DNA from: Pirellulales bacterium
Lineage (GTDB): Bacteria > Planctomycetota > Planctomycetia > Pirellulales > Lacipirellulaceae
Assembly (NCBI GenBank): GCA_028279215.1
Contig: JANQOF010000020.1
Location: 62,001-126,000 of the forward strand
DNA length: 64,000 bases
Direction of reading: 5' to 3'
Positions 54,182-63,378 of the stretch are shown piece by piece; position 1 is the stretch's first letter; each line of letters starts with the position of its first letter. The notes beneath the pieces were generated by a model. It did not search any database and had not been told where the DNA came from. It saw only the letters and a list, made by a program, of their open reading frames with translations. Both the position numbers and the translations under genes were made by a program.

Positions 54182-56383
54182 ATGGGATCGCTGCACGCTC
54201 AGAAGAATGCCATCAAGACGGCCATTGCGTTTGTGCTGGCTTGTGGGATCGCGATCGCATTCAATTGGGAGCATCCGATCTGGGCGGGATTCTCGGTATT
54301 CTTCCCCAGAATGCCGTATGCGGGAATGACCCTACAGAAAAGCAAGCTCTACTCGTTTGGCTCGATTCTCGCCGTGGTCGCACTGACGCTCATCATGGCC
54401 TGGTCTGCCGGGTCGCCGTGGGACGCATTGATCCTGCTATCCGTGTGGTTTGCGGCGTGCAACCTTGCCGCGCGCCGGCTCGGGATGAACTATGCATTTC
54501 TAATTGCCAGCACCATATCGCTGATCGTTTTCGTAAACATCGTGTTTCGTCCTAGCGACTTCTACGAAGTCGTCTACTACCGTACGGCGGAAACCCTGCT
54601 GGGGGTGATTGTCGGCACACTGATCAACGCGCTCATCTGGCCAGAACTCGAATTACCAGTAATTGGTGCGACATTCGAATCGATTCGCACTGAATGCATC
54701 GACTTCATGCGGACGCTTGCCGCAAGAATCGAGGGCGACGAGCACGCCTCCGTGGAGTTGGACCACCAAGCAGAGAGAATTGGGAGCCAATTCACCAACC
54801 TCGTTGCCCTGTTCGTCTCCGCACACCGTAACACTCTTAGCCCCTCAAGCCTTGTCGCCCCTTCGCTGCTGTACTTCGATAGCCGCACGCTGGTGCGGCG
54901 TTTGTTTGCGCTGCGAGTGCTGGTGAGAAACTACGTGCTCGCCTCGCGCTCCGAATCGGGACCTTGGTTTGTGGCCTGGCTGAACGCGGAGGCGGATCGC
55001 CTGGAAGCAATGGACTGGCGCCAACGGAAGGTAACGGAAGGGTATCGCTCGAATGATGAGTCGAACGACATCCGAGGCGAGATTCAGAACTACGTGAACG
55101 CCATGCTGCCGCAGGTTGACGATCACTTTCAGGCGATCACTTCTTGCGTAGCCGCGCGCGACTTGCTGCTCGATGTTTCGGAGGCTGTCGAAACAATCGC
55201 CGGTTCGCTGGAGGCCAGTGAAGAAGACTTGGGTCAACGACTCGCCGCGCGAGGTGAAGTGGTGGGCGCCGCTTTGCCGAAAGAGAGTTGGCGATTCGAC
55301 GTCTGGAAAGCTACGACTGCGCTGGTTTCGGTTCTAGCAGGTGGGGCAGTTTGGTATGCGAGTCAGAATCCGGCCACCGCCTCGACATTGGTTGTGGCCG
55401 GATTGTCCAACGTGATCTACGCGATGACGCGCTGTTTCGTGGCGACAATTTGCGCCGCTGGCCTTCTTATTGGCATTGCGGTGGCACTGATTACCTTCTT
55501 AGTGGTCATGCCGCAGCTTGATGGCGTTGCACAGCTGTCTGTGGCGCTGTTTGTTCCTGCCTACGTAATCGCGCTGATTAGAGAACACCCAAAGTACAGT
55601 ATGGTGGGTGTATGGGCGTTCCTAGCATTTTGTGTCTTAGTGATACTGCAAGACCAGCAGCCGAGTTTTATCATCACTTCTCAGAACATGTTCGATAGCG
55701 CGCTGGCTCAGTGCCTGGGTGCTGCAATCGCAGGCGTCGTGATCCTGTCGCTCAATAGTTCCACGCCGCGCGATCGCTTTGAGTTGCAAGTGACGCGAGT
55801 TCTTGCTGCGGCGCTGCTAGTGCTCGACATCAACCGCCACCGCACGCCCCACGGCTACGAGCGTAGCAGGCTGTCGAACGACCTCAGAAATACGATCTTG
55901 GCCTGTGACGAGGCTAGCTTCTGGGAGCAACTTGCCGCGCAGCGCCATCCGGACGACGCGGTGCCGATGCAGCGATTAGTTCAGTCGTTGAGAGCCACGG
56001 CGTTTTCCTTCACTCGCCTGGCAGTGCTCCGCGCGACGCATCTGGATTCGCTCCCAGTGCCGGTTCTTCAGGCCGAGCAATCGCTGCATGCGAGCTTGAA
56101 TTCCTACATCGAATTCCTCACTAGCGATCAGGCGATAGAAGCTCAAACGGTATGGGCAGAATTGCGAACTCGACTTGATGAGACCAGTCGAGTGACGCTT
56201 GCCGAAATCCACGACGCACCGCTGGAGATGAAGCACACGATGCTGTCGCTCATTGGCCACTACTTCGCCGTGGAAACCACGCTAGAGCGTTCGGCTCACG
56301 CCGCAATTCAGCTTCGGCAGAACACTACAGTAAATACCCAATTGCCCCATGTTGGCGATTTAGTTGTCGGCGCAACTCGTTGA
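54182..56383 (+). CDS. FUSC-family aromatic-acid-type exporter permease (AaeB-like)
   Basis: 733 residues. Two membrane blocks: residues 10-150 (KNAIKTAIAFVLACGIAIAFNWEHPIWAGFSVFFP, ...) and about 385-520 (TTALVSVLAGGAVWYASQNP ...), with cytoplasmic domains after each. This is the FUSC/YccS-AaeB architecture. AaeAB in E. coli exports hydroxybenzoates; the substrate here is not determined. With AaeX-like, HlyD and NodT proteins it would form a full tripartite pump. Last gene of the operon. Confidence 0.92.
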   Translation: MGSLHAQKNAIKTAIAFVLACGIAIAFNWEHPIWAGFSVFFPRMPYAGMTLQKSKLYSFGSILAVVALTLIMAWSAGSPWDALILLSVWFAACNLAARRLGMNYAFLIASTISLIVFVNIVFRPSDFYEVVYYRTAETLLGVIVGTLINALIWPELELPVIGATFESIRTECIDFMRTLAARIEGDEHASVELDHQAERIGSQFTNLVALFVSAHRNTLSPSSLVAPSLLYFDSRTLVRRLFALRVLVRNYVLASRSESGPWFVAWLNAEADRLEAMDWRQRKVTEGYRSNDESNDIRGEIQNYVNAMLPQVDDHFQAITSCVAARDLLLDVSEAVETIAGSLEASEEDLGQRLAARGEVVGAALPKESWRFDVWKATTALVSVLAGGAVWYASQNPATASTLVVAGLSNVIYAMTRCFVATICAAGLLIGIAVALITFLVVMPQLDGVAQLSVALFVPAYVIALIREHPKYSMVGVWAFLAFCVLVILQDQQPSFIITSQNMFDSALAQCLGAAIAGVVILSLNSSTPRDRFELQVTRVLAAALLVLDINRHRTPHGYERSRLSNDLRNTILACDEASFWEQLAAQRHPDDAVPMQRLVQSLRATAFSFTRLAVLRATHLDSLPVPVLQAEQSLHASLNSYIEFLTSDQAIEAQTVWAELRTRLDETSRVTLAEIHDAPLEMKHTMLSLIGHYFAVETTLERSAHAAIQLRQNTTVNTQLPHVGDLVVGATR

Positions 56384-56412
56384 TGCACAACGCGTTAGAG
56401 TTGCTACCCAAT

Positions 56413-56665
56413 GCTCGTGAACAGAAACACGATCGGTTGGGGCAAAACTCGGCTCCTAGAGCGAGCGGACGATTTTCTAACCCGTTACCTACATGGGAGT
56501 TACGGCATCGAGAGACAGTCAAGCCAACGTGGTTTTGCCCCAGGGTTTCCCGCAAATGGGGCAAAATCCAACCGTTGGCCAAAAGCCGAAAGTCGCAGCG
56601 TCCCTACTGGCCACCAGCGATTGCCACTACACACTACACTATGTTGTCAAAGAACCACCAGGACG
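56413..56665 (+). repeat. Structured intergenic element, copy B (TGGGGCAAAA family)
   Basis: Begins 30 bp after the FUSC stop. TGGGGCAAAACTC at 56438-56450, TTTTGCCCCA at 56533-56542 and TGGGGCAAAA at 56557-56566. The block 56532-56554 is identical (23 of 23) to 17145-17167. Distance from first arm to second is 94 bp versus 96 in copy A. GCGAGCG, TTACGG and GTTG(C/T)CAAAGA also recur in order. The middle has diverged, as expected for a structure kept rather than a sequence. Confidence 0.75.
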
Positions 56666-57002
56666 CGCAAAAAGGGCGCGACTTAGAGTGAGTTCATTGG
56701 AGCAAACGGGTGGCTCAGTTTCAATGGAAATGTTGGCAGAAAAGCAACACACGCCGGGTTTGATCCTCTCATCAAACCCTATCAGGTCCAGTAGCGGTAA
56801 GAACACTCCTCTGCCTACGAGGGTGATCGTTCTGTACTCTGAGTATGAGGTGCTAAGGCAGTTGCGGTAATAGTAGGCACGCCATCGTGCGCGGACCGTT
56901 TGGCCTTCGAACCGATCGAGTTGCCGGTTGCGTCGCGGCGACTTACTTTTGCGTCCGTTCCACGAACCCCGATGGCATTCGCGGACCACCTGCGGCCACG
57001 GA
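56666..57002. other. Gene-free stretch with a 9-bp hairpin
   Basis: Nothing coding is supported. A perfect stem GGGTTTGAT (56756-56764) with ATCAAACCC (56771-56779), loop CCTCTC, is present; the T-run needed for a terminator is missing. The region separates the efflux operon from convergent-facing minus-strand genes. Confidence 0.45.
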
Positions 57003-57950
57003 TCAGTCCGCATCTCTTGCTAGGTCGCTAGGGTTCAGCCCGCAGGCTGAACAACCGATGACCCACGGTCCAGGTTGGCGAGCCAGTTCCTTGTCGAGCT
57101 GCTTTAACCGGGCTTGCAACTCGAATCCCGCGTTCTTCGTATCCGCAGCCAGCCTTTCGCGGAAGCTGGCGATCGATTGGCGATACGATTCTGCGGTTGT
57201 GGACGGCTTGTTCCATCGAGTCCAGACTTGATAGGGACCGCCAGAGACCAAGCGATCATCGGTCCCGTTGGTGACTCCCATAATCTCGATCATTGTGCCG
57301 TTAGGGTGCGTGATGGCGATTCTCCCGTCTTGGAGCACTCCCCATGCTTGTGCATCTTTCAAACGGTGCAGCGAGAAATCGATCGTCGCCAGATCGCAGA
57401 TGTCGAGGGTAAGCACTTCAGCGTCTGAAGCGAGCATGCGACCGATGTACTGCTGGTCGTTCAGCAGCACGCGAGAGTCGTGGAACCGTAGTCGGTATAG
57501 GTCCTTGGTCGCTTGCCGAAACGGCTTTGCTTCAAGGCGAGTTTCGACGATCGACGGCGCCAAGTTGACTTCGTAAGTTCGTCCATCGGAATCTCTGGCG
57601 ATCTGGAGAGAGCTGGCGCGAAGATCCGTTAAGTCGATCGTTCGCTTGTCTTCACTCCCGCCATTCTTTGGCTTGATTGTGCACTCCGCGATCAGACGCC
57701 CCGCACGTCGCTCTAGTTGGATATCGATTTTCGCTGGATTCTCGGCAGTTGGTACACCGTAACCCAATGTTGTGCCAGCGCTGCCCCAACCACCACTGTG
57801 CGATTGGTAGGAATCGAGGCTTTTGTCTTCGCCAAGCGAGTATACCTTGACGTCTACGCGGTATTGGCGAAAGACCTTAGGCTTTTCCGCTATAGCCACA
57901 CTTGAAGTTACGGCTAGGCATGCGATCGAACGAAGAAAAAGACTACGCAT
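57003..57950 (-). CDS. Exported protein of unknown function, third gene of a sigma operon
   Basis: 315 residues. Signal peptide RSLFLRSIACLAVTSSVAIA, then KPKVFRQYRVDVKVYSLGEDKSLDSYQSHSG and long beta-type segments (RRAGRLIAECTIKPKNGG, RTIDLTDLRASSLQIAR). No domain recognised. The ATG at 57950 overlaps the preceding gene's stop (ATGCGTAG), so it is translated with the regulator. The frame is open further upstream only because it runs antisense-free through the regulator gene. Confidence 0.75.
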   Translation of the reverse strand: MRSLFLRSIACLAVTSSVAIAEKPKVFRQYRVDVKVYSLGEDKSLDSYQSHSGGWGSAGTTLGYGVPTAENPAKIDIQLERRAGRLIAECTIKPKNGGSEDKRTIDLTDLRASSLQIARDSDGRTYEVNLAPSIVETRLEAKPFRQATKDLYRLRFHDSRVLLNDQQYIGRMLASDAEVLTLDICDLATIDFSLHRLKDAQAWGVLQDGRIAITHPNGTMIEIMGVTNGTDDRLVSGGPYQVWTRWNKPSTTAESYRQSIASFRERLAADTKNAGFELQARLKQLDKELARQPGPWVIGCSACGLNPSDLARDAD

Positions 57951-58395
57951 CGTCTTGCTCCCTTTCGGGTTTAATTGGTGAAGGAACGGTAGGTACGGCG
58001 ATTGTTTCGAGCGATTCGAGGTAGGTGCGCGAAACGGACCAGGGAGAAGGTTTGGCGACATCAACGCCAACCTCACGGGACGATTGGGTGGCTGCGATAC
58101 TGTTGGGGGTGATGGCTTGTCGCCCGCCAGCGTCTTGGTTGCTAGGGTTTGGCCAGAGCGTTGCGGAGGTCGTGGCCAGCAACGACGCGGCGGTTGCGAG
58201 GGCGATTGGCACGGGAACGACAACTGAACGGCGCCACCAGGGGGTGGTTGGTATGTCAGCAGTTTCCAAGACGGATCGGTTCGCCGACTGAACCCATGCT
58301 GGCGGCAGTGTTTCGCGCAACGGAGCGAACTGGTCGTCAAGAGACTGGTTGTCCCTTGAATCATCATCAGGTGTTGGCAAAGAGGAATCAGTCAT
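57943..58395 (-). CDS. Putative membrane anti-sigma-like regulator
   Basis: 150 residues with one membrane helix (VVPVPIALATAASLLATTSATLW) near the middle; acidic N-terminus (DSSLPTPDDDSRDNQSLDDQF), outside C-terminal part rich in Ser/Pro. It lies directly after the sigma factor, overlapping it by 8 bp, the position usual for an anti-sigma factor. No zinc (HxxxCxxC) anti-sigma motif is present, so the role is from position and topology only. Confidence 0.65.
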   Translation of the reverse strand: MTDSSLPTPDDDSRDNQSLDDQFAPLRETLPPAWVQSANRSVLETADIPTTPWWRRSVVVPVPIALATAASLLATTSATLWPNPSNQDAGGRQAITPNSIAATQSSREVGVDVAKPSPWSVSRTYLESLETIAVPTVPSPIKPEREQDDA

Positions 58396-58939
58396 GATAG
58401 GTCGGCGTTGGTTTGAGGATGGCTTGCAGACGCTTACGGCCACGATGGATACGGCTCTTGACAGTTCCCAAGGGCTCATCCACCACCGCGGCGACTTCCG
58501 CCAGGGAGAGATGATCGACAAAACGCAGCAACAGCACATCGCGGGTCGTTTCATCGAGCGACTGAATGGCGGATAAGAGTCGAGCGAGTTCCTCGCGCGA
58601 CTCGATGGCTTGCGCGGGACCTGGTGATGCGCAGGTGATCTCTTTGGTCTCTTCGAGGGAACACGTTGCGCTTCGCTGGTTGCGTCTTTGGCGGCGAGAC
58701 ACATTCCGCGCCACGCCGAAGACAAAGGCCTTGAGTTGTTCAGAGCTTCCCGACATCTTTGGCAAGGCTTTGAACAACTCGCCGAAGCAATCGCTCGATT
58801 GTTCTCCTGCCAGCTGAGGGTCGCCGCACACACCGAGGAAGTATCGATACAAAGGTCTCTCGAACCGGACGATCAGTTCTTCGTACGCCGCTGGATCTCC
58901 CCGTCGAAGCCGCTGTAGGAATTCGTCACCAGAGGTCAT
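58388..58939 (-). CDS. ECF-type RNA polymerase sigma factor
   Basis: 183 residues. Region 2 reads EFLQRLRRGDPAAYEELIVRFERPLYRYFLG...EQSSDCFGELFKAL; region 4 reads AIQSLDETTRDVLLLRFVDHLSLAEVAAVVDEPLGTVKSRIHRGRKRLQ, the -35-binding helix-turn-helix. Group 4 (ECF) sigma-70. ATG at 58939 chosen to begin region 2; the open frame continues to 59017. Followed by an anti-sigma-like gene and an exported protein in an overlapping operon. The 291 bp upstream (58940-59230) shows no gene I trust. Confidence 0.92.
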   Translation of the reverse strand: MTSGDEFLQRLRRGDPAAYEELIVRFERPLYRYFLGVCGDPQLAGEQSSDCFGELFKALPKMSGSSEQLKAFVFGVARNVSRRQRRNQRSATCSLEETKEITCASPGPAQAIESREELARLLSAIQSLDETTRDVLLLRFVDHLSLAEVAAVVDEPLGTVKSRIHRGRKRLQAILKPTPTYHD

Positions 58940-59230
58940 GCCGCTGTCTCGAAGTGTCAGTCCAGGTCGTTTGAAGTTTGAATCACACGTGGCCAATATC
59001 AAGAGCCTCGCCGTCAACAGAAAGTTGCAGCGATTAGAAAGATTCTTGCAAAAACCGGGCCCAGGACCAGTTTGGGCCGATCTCTCCGCAGAGAATGCCG
59101 CTTACCGTGTTGGGCTTGCGCGTTTGGCAGGCGCAACTGATAACACAGCTAGCGCGGCGAAACAGAAGGTGAAGTCGGGACGTTAGCTGGTATTCGACTA
59201 ACTGGAAGTTCTCGTTGCCTTAGGTGGCCG

Positions 59231-60682
59231 TCATCGATTCTTTGCACTTCCCCCTTTGAAGAAATCGGGCCGCCACTGCTTTGGGTCCGAAGGTGGGCGG
59301 GGCTCCGCGTGTACCATTTCCTTATCGCCTTGTTGTCGCGTCCATTCGTCGAGTTCGCGCTTCAACTCTTCGACAATCGACGCGTACGCTGGGTCATCGA
59401 CCAAGTTGTTCAACTCCCACCTGTCTTCCGCAACGCGATACAATTCCCACTCAGGACGTTTGTAATACCTATCGACGATCTTTCGCGCACTCTCATCGCG
59501 CATCGCCTTATTGGCCCACTGGTTCCAATAACGGCCTGCCATTGGTTTGCGATCAAGGTCGGAGTGATTCGTGTGTGCGTACTCTGGATGCAGGTTGTGG
59601 ATCAGCTTCCATTCCCGAGTTCGTACACTTCGCATGGGATAGATGTTCTTCCGACCATCGCCGGTATGGGTCGTGAAGATACGATCGCGGTGCTCTCCTT
59701 GCTGCCCGCGCAACACCGCGGCGAAAGAGCGTCCGTCCAAGTCATCAGGGCACGATCCGCCCACGACTTCGATCAATGTCGGCAAGAGGTCGACCCAACT
59801 AACCATGGCGTTGGTCTTGGAGCCCGCTTCAATTTGCTCGGGCCACGCTACCACAAGGGGCACGCGAATGCCGTAATCGTATAGGTTCCACTTACCGAAG
59901 GGCCATTGCGAGCCGTGGTCACTCGAATGCAGGAACAAAGTGTTGGGACCCAAATGTTCGTCCGCGATAGTCCTCAGTTCTCCGAGCAACTCGTCTAACT
60001 CCTTGATTTCTTCGTAATACGCAGCGCGGTGTCTACGTGTTGCCGGCGTATCAATCTGATGCGGCGGGAGTTCGACATCGTCGGGATCGAACGTAGGTTC
60101 GTTGGTCCATGGAACGTGAGGATTCGTTGTGCCAACCAACAAACAGAGCGGCTTTTCTGACTTGCGTTCGCAGAGATAGGCGGCAACCGCGTCGCGTAAT
60201 TGCGTACAGGTGCTAGCCCCGCCCAGGTAACCGAGTCCGTCATCCCCCAGGTAGTCGAGCCCGTAGTCGCTAATCGACTTGTTGTGTGCAACTTTGCCGA
60301 ATGCCGCGACTTCGTAGCCGGCTGCCTGCAGGTCCTGTGTAAGAATGTGCGCGTCTGATCGGGGTTTCGTGTGGTTCGCCTCAGCACCATTGCGGGCGGG
60401 CATTAACGCGGTGAGCATCGCAGCGCGACTGGGCGCGCAGGAGGGAGACGCCACGAAGGCGTGCGTGAACGTCATTCCATCCGCCGCAAGCCGTTCCAAG
60501 TGCGGCATCGGAATGCTCTGATTGCCATAAACACTTGAGTCGGCTTGCGAATGGTCATCGGACAAATAGACAATGATATTGGGCCGATCGGCCGCGCATG
60601 CGGTCATCGCGAACACCGTGAGCGCGTATCCGGCTACGCGGCAATGTATGCCGGCTGTTCTCCAACGAAGTGGGGGGCTCAT
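59231..60682 (-). CDS. Exported Cys-type sulfatase (1)
   Basis: 483 residues. Signal peptide-like start (AGYALTVFAMTACAADRP), then NIIVYLSDDHSQADSSVYG with metal-binding Asp pair and the sulfatase signature SCAPSRAAMLTALMPARNG: Cys82 is converted to formylglycine by a maturase. C-terminal sulfatase domain includes DHGSQWPFGKWNLYDYGIRVPL. It is an N-sulfoglucosamine/arylsulfatase-like family member acting on sulfated polysaccharide. Starts within the end of sulfatase 2 (4-bp overlap), so coupled. Confidence 0.95.
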   Translation of the reverse strand: MSPPLRWRTAGIHCRVAGYALTVFAMTACAADRPNIIVYLSDDHSQADSSVYGNQSIPMPHLERLAADGMTFTHAFVASPSCAPSRAAMLTALMPARNGAEANHTKPRSDAHILTQDLQAAGYEVAAFGKVAHNKSISDYGLDYLGDDGLGYLGGASTCTQLRDAVAAYLCERKSEKPLCLLVGTTNPHVPWTNEPTFDPDDVELPPHQIDTPATRRHRAAYYEEIKELDELLGELRTIADEHLGPNTLFLHSSDHGSQWPFGKWNLYDYGIRVPLVVAWPEQIEAGSKTNAMVSWVDLLPTLIEVVGGSCPDDLDGRSFAAVLRGQQGEHRDRIFTTHTGDGRKNIYPMRSVRTREWKLIHNLHPEYAHTNHSDLDRKPMAGRYWNQWANKAMRDESARKIVDRYYKRPEWELYRVAEDRWELNNLVDDPAYASIVEELKRELDEWTRQQGDKEMVHAEPRPPSDPKQWRPDFFKGGSAKNR

Positions 60683-62130
60683 GACGCACTTGCTTGCTTG
60701 CGTTTCTGCTGACGCGCTTTACGTTGCTGTCGCTGAGCTTCCTTCTTCTGCCTCTGCGCGCCTTGTCGCGACGTCGCGACTAGCTCGGTCGCTATTCCCT
60801 TATCGCCTTGCCGCGTCATCCATTCATCGAGTTGCTGGCGAAGCCGTCGCTTAACCGCGGCGAACTGTGGGTCATCTGCTAGATTGTTCATCTCGTACTC
60901 GTCCGCTTCAAGATCGTACAATTCCTCGCCCGGTCGTTTGAAGAGCCATTCCACTTTACTGGCGAGCGCTGGATCGGTGCTTGCGTCTTCCTGCCAAGAC
61001 TCGATGGGCTGTCCCTTGTGGATCCCGCTAATGGTGTAACGGTTCTCCGGAGCGAGGTTCAGAATCAACTTATATCGAGCATCTCGAACGGCTCGCATTG
61101 GATAGGGCTCCTGATAGCCATGGATCCCTACGGTCGTATGTTGGGCGAACACCACCTCGCGACAAGTATCTTTCTCGCCAGTCAGAACATTCAGGAAACT
61201 ACGGCCGTCGAAGCCGGTTTCGCCTAGCGCGTCGGGACACCCAACGTCGACGGTGTCGGGATCAATTCCAGCGGCTTCGAGGAAAGTGGGTACGACATCG
61301 ATGTACTGCACAAGAGCATCGCTGTTTGATCCGGGCTCCACTTTGCCAGGCCAGTAAACAAGCGTCGAAGCACGAATGCCGTTATCATACACGCTCCATT
61401 TTCCGCCATACGGAAAACTGCTTCCCTGCTCGCTGACATACATGACAAGTGTGTTGTCCGCGGCGCCGCAGTCGTTCAGCAACTCCATTAGGTTTCCAAC
61501 TTGTTCGTCGAGCTGGGAAACCTCCGCGTAGTAGGCGGCAAGCAGTTCGCGTGTGGTCGCGTTGTCATGCAGATAAGGTGGTACCGTTAGTTTGGCGGGA
61601 TCGTATAGATGACTGGGCCCACGTGTCCATCGACCGTGTGGGTCATTTGAAGCGTAAACCAGCATCCACGGTTGATCCTCGTCCCGTCGCATAAACCGTT
61701 CGGTTTCCGAAAGGTCGTCCGCTCCTTGGATGTGCTCATATGGAAACGAACTCTTCTCGCCCACGTGGGACTTGTTTTGCAACGCCACACGGTATCCGGC
61801 CTCCTTTAGATGTGAGAAGACGCTCTTTGTTCCTTTGTAGACCTTTGTGTGGTTCGGATACGCGCCGCTTCGTACGCAATACAGGCCAGTGTACAGAGCG
61901 TGCCGAGATGGCGAGCAAGTGGTCGCTGGTGTGAACATGCGTGTGAGGCGCATCGATCGCCCACGCAAGTCGTCCAGGTTGGGTGTGTGCACTTCCTGAT
62001 TGCCTTCGTACCCGTGGTCTCGCCAAGTGAGGTCATCGGCAACGATGAGCAAGAAGTTGGGTCGGTCGGCAATCGAGATCGATGGCAGACCTAACGCAAA
62101 GGCTGCAAGAAACTTCAGAGAGTGTTTCAT
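60679..62130 (-). CDS. Exported Cys-type sulfatase (2)
   Basis: 483 residues. Signal peptide KHSLKFLAAFALGLPSISIA, RPNFLLIVADDLTWRDHGYEG, and motif TCSPSRHALYTGLYCVRSG with formylglycine Cys72. Divergent from sulfatase 1 in sequence but same length and layout (EQGSSFPYGGKWSVYDNGIRAS). C-terminal 35 residues are Lys/Arg/Gln-rich (RQKKEAQRQQRKARQQKRKQ), an unusual basic tail. Upstream, 39 bp away, is the GH5-like gene of the same operon. Confidence 0.95.
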   Translation of the reverse strand: MKHSLKFLAAFALGLPSISIADRPNFLLIVADDLTWRDHGYEGNQEVHTPNLDDLRGRSMRLTRMFTPATTCSPSRHALYTGLYCVRSGAYPNHTKVYKGTKSVFSHLKEAGYRVALQNKSHVGEKSSFPYEHIQGADDLSETERFMRRDEDQPWMLVYASNDPHGRWTRGPSHLYDPAKLTVPPYLHDNATTRELLAAYYAEVSQLDEQVGNLMELLNDCGAADNTLVMYVSEQGSSFPYGGKWSVYDNGIRASTLVYWPGKVEPGSNSDALVQYIDVVPTFLEAAGIDPDTVDVGCPDALGETGFDGRSFLNVLTGEKDTCREVVFAQHTTVGIHGYQEPYPMRAVRDARYKLILNLAPENRYTISGIHKGQPIESWQEDASTDPALASKVEWLFKRPGEELYDLEADEYEMNNLADDPQFAAVKRRLRQQLDEWMTRQGDKGIATELVATSRQGAQRQKKEAQRQQRKARQQKRKQASAS

Positions 62131-62169
62131 CGAAGAATCCAGTCTAGCTTGTGATGTGGCTGCAACAGA

Positions 62170-63378
62170 CTATTGCACATCGGTCAGGTTCTTGAATACG
62201 CTTAACTCCTCGGCGTCATACGGCGATCCATCGAAACGGAGCAGATCGTGAAACCATAACTCCGGTTCGGGAAAGGTTTCACCCGGGTTCACAACATTCC
62301 CGGACAGCCGTTCCTGGTTCAAATCTCGGCCATTACGGCTACTCCAGGGCCAGATGGTGCCCGACTTGCCCGAAACAAATCCCCAATTCACCGCGCCGAC
62401 GTTGTGCTTCTTCATTACCGGCAAACAGTCTTGCACCGTGCTGCCCCTGGTGCGGGCTAGCCATTCGGTGACGATGACCGGACGCCCATCCCGTTGATAG
62501 TCGAGGATCAGTTCCTCCAACTGCTCGGGAGGGCTGTAGCTGTGGATCGAATGGATATCGGAGTTCGCGCGGTTGATTGCAATATTGCCTTTGCCAACGC
62601 TCCCAGCTGAGTTGGAGGCGATAGGCTGCGATGGGTTCACCTCCCGCGCCCAGACCCAAGACTGCTGTACGAGCCGAGTGGATCGGTCGCCCATGCTCGT
62701 CTTTGAGCCCCTCTTCCGCGCCATGTTTCCACTTTCCCCGCGTCCACGGCCTGGTTCGTTGTAGAGTTCCCAGAAGAGCACGCGTGGGTCGTTGGCGAAT
62801 CGACGCATTGTTCCCTGAACATATCCCTTCAGGCGCTCGACCTCTTCATCGGTGGCCTTTCCGTCCGAGAAGCGTACGGCAAGGTCGCGAGCCGGACAGT
62901 TACGCCAGCCTGAGTTGTGGAACTCTCGGACAGGCAGCGGCTGGTCGCCCAATTCCGGTGTCGGGTAGTGGCAGTCGTCGAAGAAGACAAAGAAAGGACG
63001 TAGGTCGTGACGTTGGCAGATGTCGAGAAACTTGTCCATGCGTTCGTAGAATCCTCGCTCATCATCCGCCCACACAAGATCGTGTAGATAAACGCGAAGC
63101 GTGTTCATGCCGATCGACTTCGCCCAGGCTAGCTCTAGGTCGATCCGGTCCGGGTCGAAAGTTGAGGCCTGCCACATATCGATTTGGTTGATTGCCGTGG
63201 CGGGATAGTAGTTGCAGCCGACCAGCCAGGGCTGTTTGGCGTACCACGAGTTGGCCTTCTCCGCCGACCAGCGGCCTGAAACAACGTGGGACGTTGATTC
63301 GCGATTCGGCTGGTCGGCCGATTTTCCCATAACGGGCGCGGCCATCACGAGAAGGATTGCAGCGTGACGTACCAGCAT
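62170..63378 (-). CDS. Exported GH5-like (clan A) glycoside hydrolase
   Basis: 402 residues. Signal peptide VRHAAILLVMAAPVMGKS, then QPWLVGCNYYPATAINQIDMWQ, MNTLRVYLHDLVW (barrel start), LFWELYNEPG with acid/base Glu208, and VIVTEWLAR with likely nucleophile Glu305. Clan GH-A fold, closest in style to GH5 mannanase/beta-mannosidase-like proteins of planctomycetes. Its start overlaps the stop of the upstream GH43-like gene (TAATG). Confidence 0.88.
   Translation of the reverse strand: MLVRHAAILLVMAAPVMGKSADQPNRESTSHVVSGRWSAEKANSWYAKQPWLVGCNYYPATAINQIDMWQASTFDPDRIDLELAWAKSIGMNTLRVYLHDLVWADDERGFYERMDKFLDICQRHDLRPFFVFFDDCHYPTPELGDQPLPVREFHNSGWRNCPARDLAVRFSDGKATDEEVERLKGYVQGTMRRFANDPRVLFWELYNEPGRGRGESGNMARKRGSKTSMGDRSTRLVQQSWVWAREVNPSQPIASNSAGSVGKGNIAINRANSDIHSIHSYSPPEQLEELILDYQRDGRPVIVTEWLARTRGSTVQDCLPVMKKHNVGAVNWGFVSGKSGTIWPWSSRNGRDLNQERLSGNVVNPGETFPEPELWFHDLLRFDGSPYDAEELSVFKNLTDVQ

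Noticed and set aside
56493..56870. A 125-residue plus-strand frame
   Set aside because: Runs through the repeat element copy B and a hairpin; no start signal or domain.
58938..59186. An 82-residue plus-strand frame divergent from the sigma factor
   Set aside because: No ribosome site and no family pattern; it occupies the expected promoter region of the sigma gene.
62310..62345. GGTTCAAATC, resembling a tRNA T-arm
   Set aside because: Lies inside the GH5-like coding sequence; no acceptor or anticodon arms can be built around it.
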